A stretch of 12,604 nt of DNA from an uncultured Erysipelotrichaceae bacterium (GTDB lineage: Bacteria; Bacillota_I; Bacilli_A; Acholeplasmatales; Anaeroplasmataceae): contig CACZRY010000080.1 in NCBI GenBank assembly GCA_902783745.1, forward strand, positions 1-12,604. The letters run 5' to 3'. Each line of letters starts with the position of its first letter. The stretch's first letter is position 1. Both the position numbers and the translations under genes were made by a program. Positions 6,134 through 12,604 of this stretch are shown here, one piece after another. The notes under the pieces were generated by a model. That model did no database searches and was not told the origin of the DNA. It worked only from the letters and a program-made list of their open reading frames with translations.

Positions 6134-6829
6134 ATGAAGATAGGTATTATAGCTGCAATGAAGCCTGAAATTGATGAATTAAGAAATTCTTTAGAAAATT
6201 GCTATACAGATAAGCAATACACTTTTGATTTTTATTGTGGCAATTTAAATTCAAATCAAGTAGTTGTTGTAGAATCAGGAATGGGTAAGGGTAATGCAAT
6301 TCTTGCTGCAACATTATTAGTTGAGCATTTTTCATGTGAATTAATAATAAATACAGGAATTGCAGGTGGTGTATCTCCACTTAATACTGGTGATGTAGTT
6401 GTTTCTAAATCTTTAATGTATTCTGATTTTGATGCAAGACCGCTTGGTGCATTATATGGACAAGTACCTGGTCTTCCTAAATACTATTATCCTAGCCAAG
6501 AATTATTAATGTATGTTAAAAAAACGTTAAATAAATTAAATGTTAACTATGTTATGGCACCTATTTATACATCAGATAAATTTATTTCATCATTCGAACA
6601 ATTAAATGAAATAAAAGATGAAATAGAAGGTGCTGCAATAGAGATGGAAGGAGCTGGAGTTGCGCAAGCAGCAACAAGGCTTGGTGTAGATTTTATTGTA
6701 ATTAGATATATTTCAGATATTATAGGAAAAGAAAACCAAATAGATGATTATCACGAATTTGAAATAGAAGCTTCTAATAGAAGTGCACTAATAACTAAGG
6801 AATTAATTAAGAACATTATTTTAGACTAA
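6134..6829 (+). CDS. 5'-methylthioadenosine/S-adenosylhomocysteine nucleosidase paralogue, copy 2
   Basis: A 231-residue protein of the same family as the gene at 4846. It begins almost identically (MKIGIIAAMKPE, Glu12) and keeps SGMGKGN, NTGIAGG, YGQVPGLPKYY, the ribose-contacting EMEG (Glu172) and RYISD (Asp195), so it should be catalytically able. It differs in the base/tail-pocket loop: TSDKFI here against SGDSFI in copy 1, and RPLGALYGQ against TIFGYSYGQ. Substrate preference may therefore differ (MTA, SAH, 5'-deoxyadenosine or another nucleoside), which is inference. The AGGAGG at 6123-6128 overlaps the rnhA stop, giving tight coupling. It is the last gene of the operon; only a weak AT hairpin follows (TTGTTTT/AAAACAA, 6840-6856), with no clear T tract. 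Confidence 0.9.
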   Translation: MKIGIIAAMKPEIDELRNSLENCYTDKQYTFDFYCGNLNSNQVVVVESGMGKGNAILAATLLVEHFSCELIINTGIAGGVSPLNTGDVVVSKSLMYSDFDARPLGALYGQVPGLPKYYYPSQELLMYVKKTLNKLNVNYVMAPIYTSDKFISSFEQLNEIKDEIEGAAIEMEGAGVAQAATRLGVDFIVIRYISDIIGKENQIDDYHEFEIEASNRSALITKELIKNIILD

Positions 6830-6860
6830 AGTTTTAATATTGTTTTATAAAAACAAATAA

Positions 6861-6903
6861 TACAAATTTGTAAACCCTTTTATTTAAAAAATGTTTGTAT
6901 AAT
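6861..6903 (+). promoter_or_regulatory. Promoter region of the Na/Pi cotransporter gene with a palindrome
   Basis: A perfect TATAAT (6898-6903) lies 54 bases before the ATG. No consensus -35 is seen at the right spacing (CCCTTT region). Just upstream is a perfect 12-bp palindrome, TACAAATTTGTA (6861-6872), at about -45 relative to the expected start. That is where an activator could help a promoter with a poor -35, but AT-rich palindromes arise easily by chance here. Confidence 0.35.
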
Positions 6904-6957
6904 TATATTTTATATATTAAAATAATTACGATATGATTTCGAATATTGGAGGCAACT

Positions 6958-8679
6958 ATGAGTTCGTTACCATTTCTTTCAATTAATATGGGCTTTGATT
7001 ATGTATGGCAAGCCATATTATTTGCCCTATGTGGATTAGGTGTCCTATTATATGGTATCCATATGATGGGTGGAGGCCTTAAGAGATTAGCTGGTGATAA
7101 GCTAAAGAATATAATTCAAAAATCAACTTCAAAACCTTTCATGGGTATGATTGTTGGTTTTATGGTTACAATGCTTACACAATCATCATCTACAACAAGT
7201 GCAATTACAGTTGGTTTAGTTGCAGCAGGTTTAATGACATTTGGTCAATCAATTGGTGTTTTACTTGGTGCAAATATTGGTGGTACTATATTACCATTAT
7301 TAACTGCAGTTTTACCTTCATCATTTAAACCTATTTTTGCAGCTATATTAGTATTCTTAGGTGCAATATTAATTTTCTTCTTTAAAAAGGATAAAATTAG
7401 AGATTTAGGTAATGTTATATTAGGATTCGGTTTAATATTCTTAGGACTTGTTATTATGGATATGGCTATTGAATTCGTTATTGAAGAACATGAAGATTTC
7501 ATTAAGAGCTCATTTGCTAAATTATCTGATATGCCTGAACTTGGTGTTGGCGTTGGTATATTATTTACAATGCTTGTACAATCAAGTGCCGCAACTATTT
7601 CAATCGTTCAGGATTTATTCGCATCTGGTGCAATGCAATTAGGTGGTGCCCTTGCATTAATGCTTGGTGCAAATATTGGTACAACAATTACTGCAATTAT
7701 TGCATCATTAGGTTCATCTAAAGTTGCAAAGAAGGTTGCGATGGCAAATACATTAATAAAAACTATTGGTGTTTTAGTATTTGTTATTATATTTAGATTT
7801 GCATTCTATCCTTTAATAGAATTAATTTATAATAATACATTCTTAAAAATATCATCAACTCCAAATCCAATGATAATTTCATTATCACATTTAGGATTTA
7901 ATATAATAAACTCATTTGCATTATTATTGCTTATTAAGCCATTTGTTAAGCTTTGTAATAAGCTTATGCCTGATAAGAATGAAAAATCAATTGAAGAACA
8001 ATTACTTGATTATAGCTTAATTCAAAAGTCTCCTCAATTAGCATTGTCTTTTGCAAAGAAGAGTATTGATTATATGGTTGAGACTGTAAATGAATTCTTT
8101 AAGATTGCAAAATCATATTCTTTTAATAGAGATGATTCATTAATTGATAAGGGCTTAGAATATGAAAGAACAATCAACTTACTTGATAAGAGAATTCATG
8201 ATTATTTAATTAAATTAACTATTTCAGCACTAGATGATAAATCATCAACTAAGCTTTCTAAATATCTAGATTTAATTAAAGATATGGAACGTGTTGGTGA
8301 TCATTGTACTAACTTATTTGAATTCTTTAAAGAAAGATATGATAAGGAAATGCATTTATCACAGGATGGAGTACAGGATTTAGATCAAATGTATACTACA
8401 GTTGGTGAAATGCTTGAGGGTACATATCAAGCTGTTGTTAATTGGTCTCCTTCAATTGCACAATCTGTTATACCTTTAGAGGATGAAACAGATAGATTAG
8501 AAGAAGTATTACATGAAAGACATATTCATAGAGTTCAGTCTGGTGCTTGTTCATTTATTAATACTGAACACTATGTAGAAATTTTATCTAACCTTGAAAG
8601 AATTGGTGACCATTTGAATAATACACTTGAATCAATTCTTTATAAAGAATATGAAAAGGGTATTGAATATAACCATTAG
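6958..8679 (+). CDS. Na+/phosphate cotransporter family protein with C-terminal PhoU domain
   Basis: A 573-residue membrane protein. The N-terminal half holds two inverted Na_Pi_cotrans repeats, each with the QSS signature: QSSSTTS (75-81) followed by GANIGGT (104-110), and QSSAATIS (208-215) followed by GANIGTT (237-243). About eight to ten membrane segments end near residue 331. The C-terminal half (about 350-565) is a helical PhoU-like domain with the paired motifs DMERVGDH (442-449) and NLERIGDH (545-552), expected to bind metal and phosphate-linked ligands in the cytoplasm. NptA/YjbB-type proteins move phosphate with sodium, in or out depending on the member. I chose the ATG at 6958 because GGAGG (6948-6952) lies five bases before it; the in-frame TTG at 6946 would overlap that site. 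It is a single-gene unit with its own promoter and terminator. Confidence 0.93.
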   Translation: MSSLPFLSINMGFDYVWQAILFALCGLGVLLYGIHMMGGGLKRLAGDKLKNIIQKSTSKPFMGMIVGFMVTMLTQSSSTTSAITVGLVAAGLMTFGQSIGVLLGANIGGTILPLLTAVLPSSFKPIFAAILVFLGAILIFFFKKDKIRDLGNVILGFGLIFLGLVIMDMAIEFVIEEHEDFIKSSFAKLSDMPELGVGVGILFTMLVQSSAATISIVQDLFASGAMQLGGALALMLGANIGTTITAIIASLGSSKVAKKVAMANTLIKTIGVLVFVIIFRFAFYPLIELIYNNTFLKISSTPNPMIISLSHLGFNIINSFALLLLIKPFVKLCNKLMPDKNEKSIEEQLLDYSLIQKSPQLALSFAKKSIDYMVETVNEFFKIAKSYSFNRDDSLIDKGLEYERTINLLDKRIHDYLIKLTISALDDKSSTKLSKYLDLIKDMERVGDHCTNLFEFFKERYDKEMHLSQDGVQDLDQMYTTVGEMLEGTYQAVVNWSPSIAQSVIPLEDETDRLEEVLHERHIHRVQSGACSFINTEHYVEILSNLERIGDHLNNTLESILYKEYEKGIEYNH

Positions 8680-8683
8680 AAAT

Positions 8684-8715
8684 AAAGCTTAATTACTTAT
8701 GTAATTAGGCTTTTT
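8684..8715 (+). terminator. Intrinsic terminator after the Na/Pi cotransporter gene
   Basis: A 13-bp stem, AAAGCTTAATTAC (8684-8696) with GTAATTAGGCTTT (8701-8713) and one G-U pair, closes a TTAT loop and ends in a T run. It starts five bases after the stop codon. Confidence 0.9.
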
Positions 8716-8730
8716 ATAATCTTAGTAGGC

Positions 8731-8759
8731 TTGTCTTAATACCATAAAAATGGTATTAT
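8731..8759 (+). promoter_or_regulatory. uvrB promoter with an operator-like inverted repeat
   Basis: TTGTCT (8731-8736) and TATTAT (8754-8759) are spaced by exactly 17 bases, a sound sigma-A type promoter 37 bases before the uvrB ATG. A perfect inverted repeat, AATACCAT (8738-8745), AAAA, ATGGTATT (8750-8757), fills the spacer and covers most of the -10 box. A protein bound there would block RNA polymerase. The predicted start point is downstream of the repeat, so it should act as DNA rather than as an RNA hairpin. It is not the Bacillus LexA box (GAAC-N4-GTTC), though the N4-spaced dyad form is similar. Confidence 0.6.
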
Positions 8760-8795
8760 ATCATAGATAATTATTTGAGAAAGGGGCTTTTATAT

Positions 8796-10784
8796 ATGGC
8801 AACATTTGAATTAGTATCAAGCTATAAGCCAACAGGTGATCAGCCTGATGCAATAAAGAAAATAACAGATAATTTTAATGCTGGAATTAAAAGACAAACA
8901 TTACTTGGTGTTACTGGTTCTGGTAAAACATTTACTATGGCTAATATAATAAAAAATGTAGGAAAACCTACATTAATACTTTCTCATAATAAAACTCTTG
9001 CAGGACAGCTTTATAATGAGTTTAAAGCTTTATTCCCTAATAATCATGTTGAATATTTTATTTCTTATTATGATTATTACCAGCCAGAGGCTTATGTTGT
9101 ATCAAGTGATACATATATCGAAAAAGATGCACAAATTAATGATGAAATTGATGAAATGAGACATGCTGCAACACAAGCATTAATAGATTATGATGATACA
9201 ATTGTTGTTGCATCAGTATCATGTATATATGGTATTGGTGATAAAGATGATTATATAGATACTATGATGACTTTAAGAGTTGGTGAGGAATACAATAGAA
9301 AGTCTATATATGAGCGTTTAGTTGAAATGCAATATGTAAGAAACGATATTGATTTCCAAAGAGGTTCATTTAGAGTTAGAGGTGACGTATTAGATATAGT
9401 ACCACCTAATGAGCATGCAAAAGGAATTAAGGTTGAATTTTTTGATGATGAAATAGAACGCATTAGAACATTTGATATTGTTACAGGTAATGCGATAGAG
9501 GATGTAATGTTTGCAAATATTTTTGCTGCAACACACTTCGTTACAAATAAAGAGAAATTAAATGAGGCTTTAAAAAGAATTAAAGCTGAAATGATTGAGG
9601 TTGTTGATAAATTTAATCGTGAGCATAAGCCACTTGAGGCTGAACGTATTCAATCAAGGACAACTCAAGATTTAGAAATGTTAAAAGAAACAGGTACATG
9701 TAGTGGTGTTGAAAACTATTCAAGACATTTAGCATTAAGAGGAGAAGGTGAAACACCTTGTACTCTAATTGATTTCTTCCCTAAAGATTTCTTATTGCTA
9801 ATTGATGAATCCCATGTAACATTACCTCAGGTAAGAGGTATGTATAATGGAGATAGAGCAAGAAAAACATCACTTGTTGATTATGGATTCCGTCTACCAT
9901 CAGCCCTAGATAATAGACCTTTAAAGTTTGATGAATTTGATAGTAAGCTTGATAAGGTTTTATATGTATCTGCAACACCACATGACTTTGAAAAGCAATA
10001 TCCTATTACAGAACAAATTATACGTCCAACAGGTCTTTTAGACCCTATTGTTGAAATTAGGGAAAGTGAAGGACAGGTTGATGATATATATGCAGAAATT
10101 GTTGCACATTCAAAGAGAAATGAAAGAGTATTAGTTACAACACTTACAATAAAAATGAGTGAGGATTTAACTGATTACTTAAAGAAAATGGGATTAAAGG
10201 TTGCATACCTACATTCTGAAATTAAGGCTTTACAAAGACTTGAAATATTAAGAGACTTAAGATTAGGTAAATATGATGTTTTAGTAGGTATTAATCTTTT
10301 AAGAGAAGGTATTGACCTACCTGAAGTATCACTTGTTTGTATTTTAGATGCTGATAAACAAGGCTTCTTACGTAATGAAACTTCATTAATTCAAACATTT
10401 GGTCGTGCTGCAAGAAACGCGAATGGTAAAGTTATACTATATGCTGATACTATGAGTGAAGCAATGGAAAAAGCAATTGCAGAAACTGAAAGAAGAAGAA
10501 ACATCCAAATTGCTTATAATAAAGCTCATAATATTACCCCTAAAACTATTATTAAAGCAATACCTAATTCAGTTACAATGAAAAAACTTGAGGATGTTAT
10601 TCATTCTGTTACAATTGATACAGCTAAGAATAAGCCAATAAAGAAGCAGGATAAGGAACAGCTTATAATGGAATTAGAAGCTGAAATGAAAGAACAAGCT
10701 AAGATGCTTAATTTCGAAGAGGCTGCAAGATTAAGAGATGCAATAATTGAGCTTAGAGGAGTTAAAACTAATGAAAGAAAATGA
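8796..10784 (+). CDS. uvrB: UvrABC excinuclease subunit B
   Basis: A 662-residue UvrB, the helicase-fold subunit that verifies damage and loads UvrC in nucleotide excision repair. Motifs run in order: Q-like N-terminus ([11 protein letters not shown]), Walker A GVTGSGKT (38-45), the beta-hairpin [11 protein letters not shown] (91-101) that clamps DNA, Walker B-type DESH (about 337), SAT (about 392), QTFGRAARN (about 533-541), the family-typical [12 protein letters not shown], and a C-terminal UVR motif (about 626-653) that contacts UvrC. All are intact and the length is normal. I chose ATG 8796 because the product then begins [17 protein letters not shown] as in relatives, with AAAGGGG about ten bases upstream. 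A TTG at 8775 would add seven unsupported residues and sit before that site. The usual neighbour uvrA is absent; the 3' end overlaps an rRNA methyltransferase gene by 14 bases. The stop is TGA. Confidence 0.97.
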   Translation: MATFELVSSYKPTGDQPDAIKKITDNFNAGIKRQTLLGVTGSGKTFTMANIIKNVGKPTLILSHNKTLAGQLYNEFKALFPNNHVEYFISYYDYYQPEAYVVSSDTYIEKDAQINDEIDEMRHAATQALIDYDDTIVVASVSCIYGIGDKDDYIDTMMTLRVGEEYNRKSIYERLVEMQYVRNDIDFQRGSFRVRGDVLDIVPPNEHAKGIKVEFFDDEIERIRTFDIVTGNAIEDVMFANIFAATHFVTNKEKLNEALKRIKAEMIEVVDKFNREHKPLEAERIQSRTTQDLEMLKETGTCSGVENYSRHLALRGEGETPCTLIDFFPKDFLLLIDESHVTLPQVRGMYNGDRARKTSLVDYGFRLPSALDNRPLKFDEFDSKLDKVLYVSATPHDFEKQYPITEQIIRPTGLLDPIVEIRESEGQVDDIYAEIVAHSKRNERVLVTTLTIKMSEDLTDYLKKMGLKVAYLHSEIKALQRLEILRDLRLGKYDVLVGINLLREGIDLPEVSLVCILDADKQGFLRNETSLIQTFGRAARNANGKVILYADTMSEAMEKAIAETERRRNIQIAYNKAHNITPKTIIKAIPNSVTMKKLEDVIHSVTIDTAKNKPIKKQDKEQLIMELEAEMKEQAKMLNFEEAARLRDAIIELRGVKTNERK

Positions 10785-12114
10785 TACATATAAGGTTTTA
10801 ATTGAATCTTTTGATGTTAATGGATATGGCGTATGCCATATTGATTCTAAAGTAGTATTTGTTATGTATGCTTTAGAAAATGAAGAATGCATCATCAAGA
10901 TAACTAATATACATAAAAAATATGTATTTAGTGAAGCAATTAAAATTTTAAAGCCATCACCAAATAGAATATTAACATTAGAAGAAATGTCAAAATTAAG
11001 TGGTGAGTGTGATTTAGCTCATGTTGATTACGAAACTGAATTAAAAATTAAATACTTGAAAGTTAAACAAACATTAAGATTAGATAATTATAAACTAAAT
11101 AATATTATTAAAGCGGATAATATATATAATTATAGAAATAAAGTTATGGTACCTTTTCAATCTATTAAAACTGAAGATGGTCATGATGTAATATCAGGAT
11201 TCTATGAGAAAAAAAGTCATGAAATAATTGATAGTGATAACGATAATATGTCAACTAAGCTTTCAAATGATATTAGATATTTAATTAAAAGATATTTAGT
11301 ATTATTTAATGTGCCAATCTATGATGAATTAACTCATACTGGTGTATTTAGAGAGGTTATGATTAGAAATACAATTAATAATGATTATATGGTCGTATTG
11401 ATTGTAACAAGAGATTATGATTTTTCTAGATTAGTTGAAATATTAAAAGAAGAATTTGTGGAAATAAAATCAATATATATTAATATTAATTCAGATAAAA
11501 CTAATGTAATATTATCTAATGATTTTAAGAAAATATATGGTGAAGATTCAATTGTTGAAAATATATTAGGTCTAGATTTTGAAGTAAAGCCTAAAACATT
11601 TATGCAAGTAAATCATAACCAATGTGAAAAGCTATATACTGAAGCAATTAGATTAGCTGATTTAAATAAAAATATGAATGTAATTGATGCATATTGTGGA
11701 ATGGGTTCAATTACATTAAATATTGCTAAACATGTTAATCATGTAACAGGTATAGAAATTGTTGATGATGCAATAGTAAATGCAAATAATAATAAAAAAA
11801 GAAATAATATATTAAATGCAGATTTTATTTGTGGACCATGTGAAAACGAAATAACTAAATTAGTAAATAAAGAAAAAATAGATGTAATATTCTTTGATCC
11901 ACCAAGAAAAGGTTGCGATAAAAAATTCTTAGATACTGTAATATCTATGAATATACCAAAAATTGTCTATATTTCATGTAATATTGCGACAGCAAAAAGA
12001 GATATTGATATATTAATCAATAGTGGATATGAATTAAAAGAAGTAACACCAGTAGATTTATTCCCAAGAACTTCACATGTAGAAACTATCGCACTTTTGA
12101 CACGTAAAAATTAA
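10771..12114 (+). CDS. rlmD: RlmD/TrmA family 23S rRNA (uracil-C5)-methyltransferase
   Basis: A 447-residue SAM-dependent RNA m5U methyltransferase. An N-terminal TRAM-like beta domain (about 5-60) is followed by a central RNA-binding region (about 80-270) and a class I methyltransferase fold. The latter shows FMQVN (278-281), DAYCGMGS (306-313), DPPRKG (376-381), the nucleophile Cys403 in [12 protein letters not shown] and the base Glu438 in HVETIALL. In Firmicutes a single such enzyme often modifies both U747 and U1939 of 23S rRNA; the exact target here is inferred. Oddly, the Cys-rich [4Fe-4S] segment of RlmD is reduced to [11 protein letters not shown] (77-87) with only Cys80, so no cluster should form. 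I chose ATG 10771, with AGAGGAG (10755-10761) upstream, over the TTG at 10747 that precedes that site. The 14-base overlap with uvrB implies co-expression. Confidence 0.88.
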   Translation: MKENDTYKVLIESFDVNGYGVCHIDSKVVFVMYALENEECIIKITNIHKKYVFSEAIKILKPSPNRILTLEEMSKLSGECDLAHVDYETELKIKYLKVKQTLRLDNYKLNNIIKADNIYNYRNKVMVPFQSIKTEDGHDVISGFYEKKSHEIIDSDNDNMSTKLSNDIRYLIKRYLVLFNVPIYDELTHTGVFREVMIRNTINNDYMVVLIVTRDYDFSRLVEILKEEFVEIKSIYININSDKTNVILSNDFKKIYGEDSIVENILGLDFEVKPKTFMQVNHNQCEKLYTEAIRLADLNKNMNVIDAYCGMGSITLNIAKHVNHVTGIEIVDDAIVNANNNKKRNNILNADFICGPCENEITKLVNKEKIDVIFFDPPRKGCDKKFLDTVISMNIPKIVYISCNIATAKRDIDILINSGYELKEVTPVDLFPRTSHVETIALLTRKN

Positions 12115-12116
12115 TG

Positions 12117-12162
12117 AAAAACTGCAAAAATAAGCAATTTTAGCCATATTTTGCAGTTTTTT
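12117..12162 (+). terminator. Intrinsic terminator after the rRNA methyltransferase gene
   Basis: AAAAACTGCAAAA (12117-12129) pairs perfectly with TTTTGCAGTTTTT (12149-12161), 13 bp, around a 19-base AT-rich loop, ending in a T run. It begins two bases after the TAA stop. The loop is longer than usual but the stem and T run are convincing. Confidence 0.85.
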
Positions 12163-12244
12163 ATTTGCTTTTTTAAGAGATTACTCTATATTCATACTAC
12201 GTCTCATGTGCCATAAATGCGTGTTTGTAACATCAAAAATAGGG

Positions 12245-12331
12245 GATGTTGACACTATAGGGCTTAGAAAATGCTAAAAATTTAACTTGTTTAGTTGAAC
12301 ATTCATAATGAGGTAGAGACTATAGGGCTTA
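12245..12331 (+). repeat. Two imperfect 22-base direct repeats, 65-base period
   Basis: Copies at 12245-12266 and 12310-12331 follow the pattern GA(T/G)GT(T/A)GA(C/G) followed by an identical 13-base core ACTATAGGGCTTA, giving 19 of 22 matches. The first copy also supplies the 3' arm of the hairpin at 12226-12254. Two copies only; origin unknown. Confidence 0.75.
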
Positions 12332-12378
12332 ATATCTTTAAATGTCTATTTATTGTACTTTAATATGTCCACAATATA

Positions 12379-12387
12379 TGCTATAAT
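12379..12387 (+). promoter_or_regulatory. Extended -10 promoter for the last gene
   Basis: TGCTATAAT is a perfect extended -10 element (TGn plus TATAAT at 12382-12387), 24 bases before the ATG at 12412. The -35 area has no clear box, which an extended -10 can tolerate. Confidence 0.55.
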
Positions 12388-12411
12388 CAAAACTGAAAAG
12401 AGGCGATTTAA

Positions 12412-12604
12412 ATGAAAATAAATGAATATACTACTGCTAATTTAACCGCATTTGAAAACGACTTTATGAATACAAATAAAATAAGAGAAACTATTGGATT
12501 TTTTTATAAAGTTCCAGTTGTTAACACTATTACTTTTGTAGATAAATATTTGAATGATAATTGCAATATGATTGTAGATGCATTAAAACAATATGATCCT
12601 AAAA
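12412..12604 (+). CDS. Unrecognised protein, N-terminal 64 residues only
   Basis: An open frame begins at ATG 12412 with AGAGG (12399-12403) eight bases upstream and an extended -10 promoter before that, and continues past the window end without a stop. The visible part starts MKINEYTTANLTAFENDF and includes IRETIGFFYKVPVVNTITFV and a stretch ending MIVDALKQYDPK. It has no signal peptide or membrane segment and looks like a soluble mixed alpha/beta protein. I do not recognise the family. Codon use is like that of the neighbours. The good ribosome site and promoter support a real gene; function unknown. Confidence 0.7.
   Translation, partial: MKINEYTTANLTAFENDFMNTNKIRETIGFFYKVPVVNTITFVDKYLNDNCNMIVDALKQYDPK

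Larger units (their letters stand above)
12163..12411 (+). other. Gene-free stretch (249 bases) before the last gene
   Basis: I see no supported gene on either strand. It holds an imperfect hairpin, TGTAACATC (12226-12234) with GATGTT-G-ACA (12245-12254), a 22-base direct repeat (separate entry), and the promoter of the next gene. A 30-codon open stretch on the minus strand (about 12273 to 12181) has no start preceding it and is preceded by a stop. The less AT-skewed patches (around 12195-12265) differ from nearby intergenic DNA and could be the remains of an inserted or decayed element. Confidence 0.5.

Noticed and set aside
7448..7642. Plus-strand 64-codon frame inside the Na/Pi cotransporter gene
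   Set aside because: It lies in another frame within an intact, well-recognised gene and shows no domain of its own.
12181..12273. Minus-strand 30-codon open stretch reading ...LWHMRRSMNIE
   Set aside because: It has a stop just before it, no start with a ribosome site, and no recognisable family; at most a decayed remnant.
12245..12331. CRISPR array
   Set aside because: Only two imperfect copies, with no regular spacer series and no cas genes.

Overview
The window is a compact, very AT-rich bacterial chromosome segment with every recognised gene on the plus strand. Arg is almost always AGA. TGA acts as a stop (it ends the genes at 1205 and 10784) and Trp is TGG, so the standard bacterial code applies and Mycoplasma-type recoding does not. 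Strong GGAGG-type ribosome sites, short or overlapping gene junctions, ECF-transporter substrate subunits and the ylmE/ylmH pair point to a low-GC Firmicute (Bacilli/Erysipelotrichia-like, perhaps an uncultivated gut lineage). That placement is inference; no rRNA or other phylogenetic marker gene is present.

Layout. (1) Positions 1-2156: an operon of a C-terminal piece of an alpha-barrel protein, a membrane-anchored DUF4430 protein, an ECF S-component and RidA. The first two resemble the two halves of vertebrate cobalamin carriers (alpha barrel plus DUF4430 beta domain). Followed by the S-component, they look like a surface capture-and-uptake module, possibly for a corrinoid. (2) 2157-2428: a gene-free leader with a weak terminator, a -10 box, a long imperfect hairpin and a very strong terminator hairpin just ahead of a QueT-family S-component (2429-3403), which carries an extra C-terminal membrane domain. 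(3) 3474-6829: a tight five-gene unit, ylmE-ylmH-mtnN-rnhA-mtnN, in which two diverged MTA/SAH nucleosidase copies flank an RNase H1. (4) 6958-8679: a Na+/phosphate-cotransporter-like protein with a PhoU tail, closed by a 13-bp-stem terminator. (5) 8796-12114: uvrB and an overlapping RlmD-type rRNA uracil-C5 methyltransferase, behind a promoter whose spacer and -10 box are covered by a perfect 8+8 inverted repeat. (6) 12163-12411: a gene-free stretch with an imperfect 22-bp direct repeat. (7) 12412-end: the start of an unrecognised gene.

Overall the content is mostly housekeeping: vitamin and modified-base precursor uptake, PLP homeostasis, ribosome quality control, SAM-product salvage, nucleic-acid repair and phosphate handling. 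The best candidates for something less described are the split cobalamin-carrier-like module, the unassigned leader before queT, and the uvrB operator candidate. No CRISPR array, tRNA, rRNA, complete mobile element or prophage is visible.
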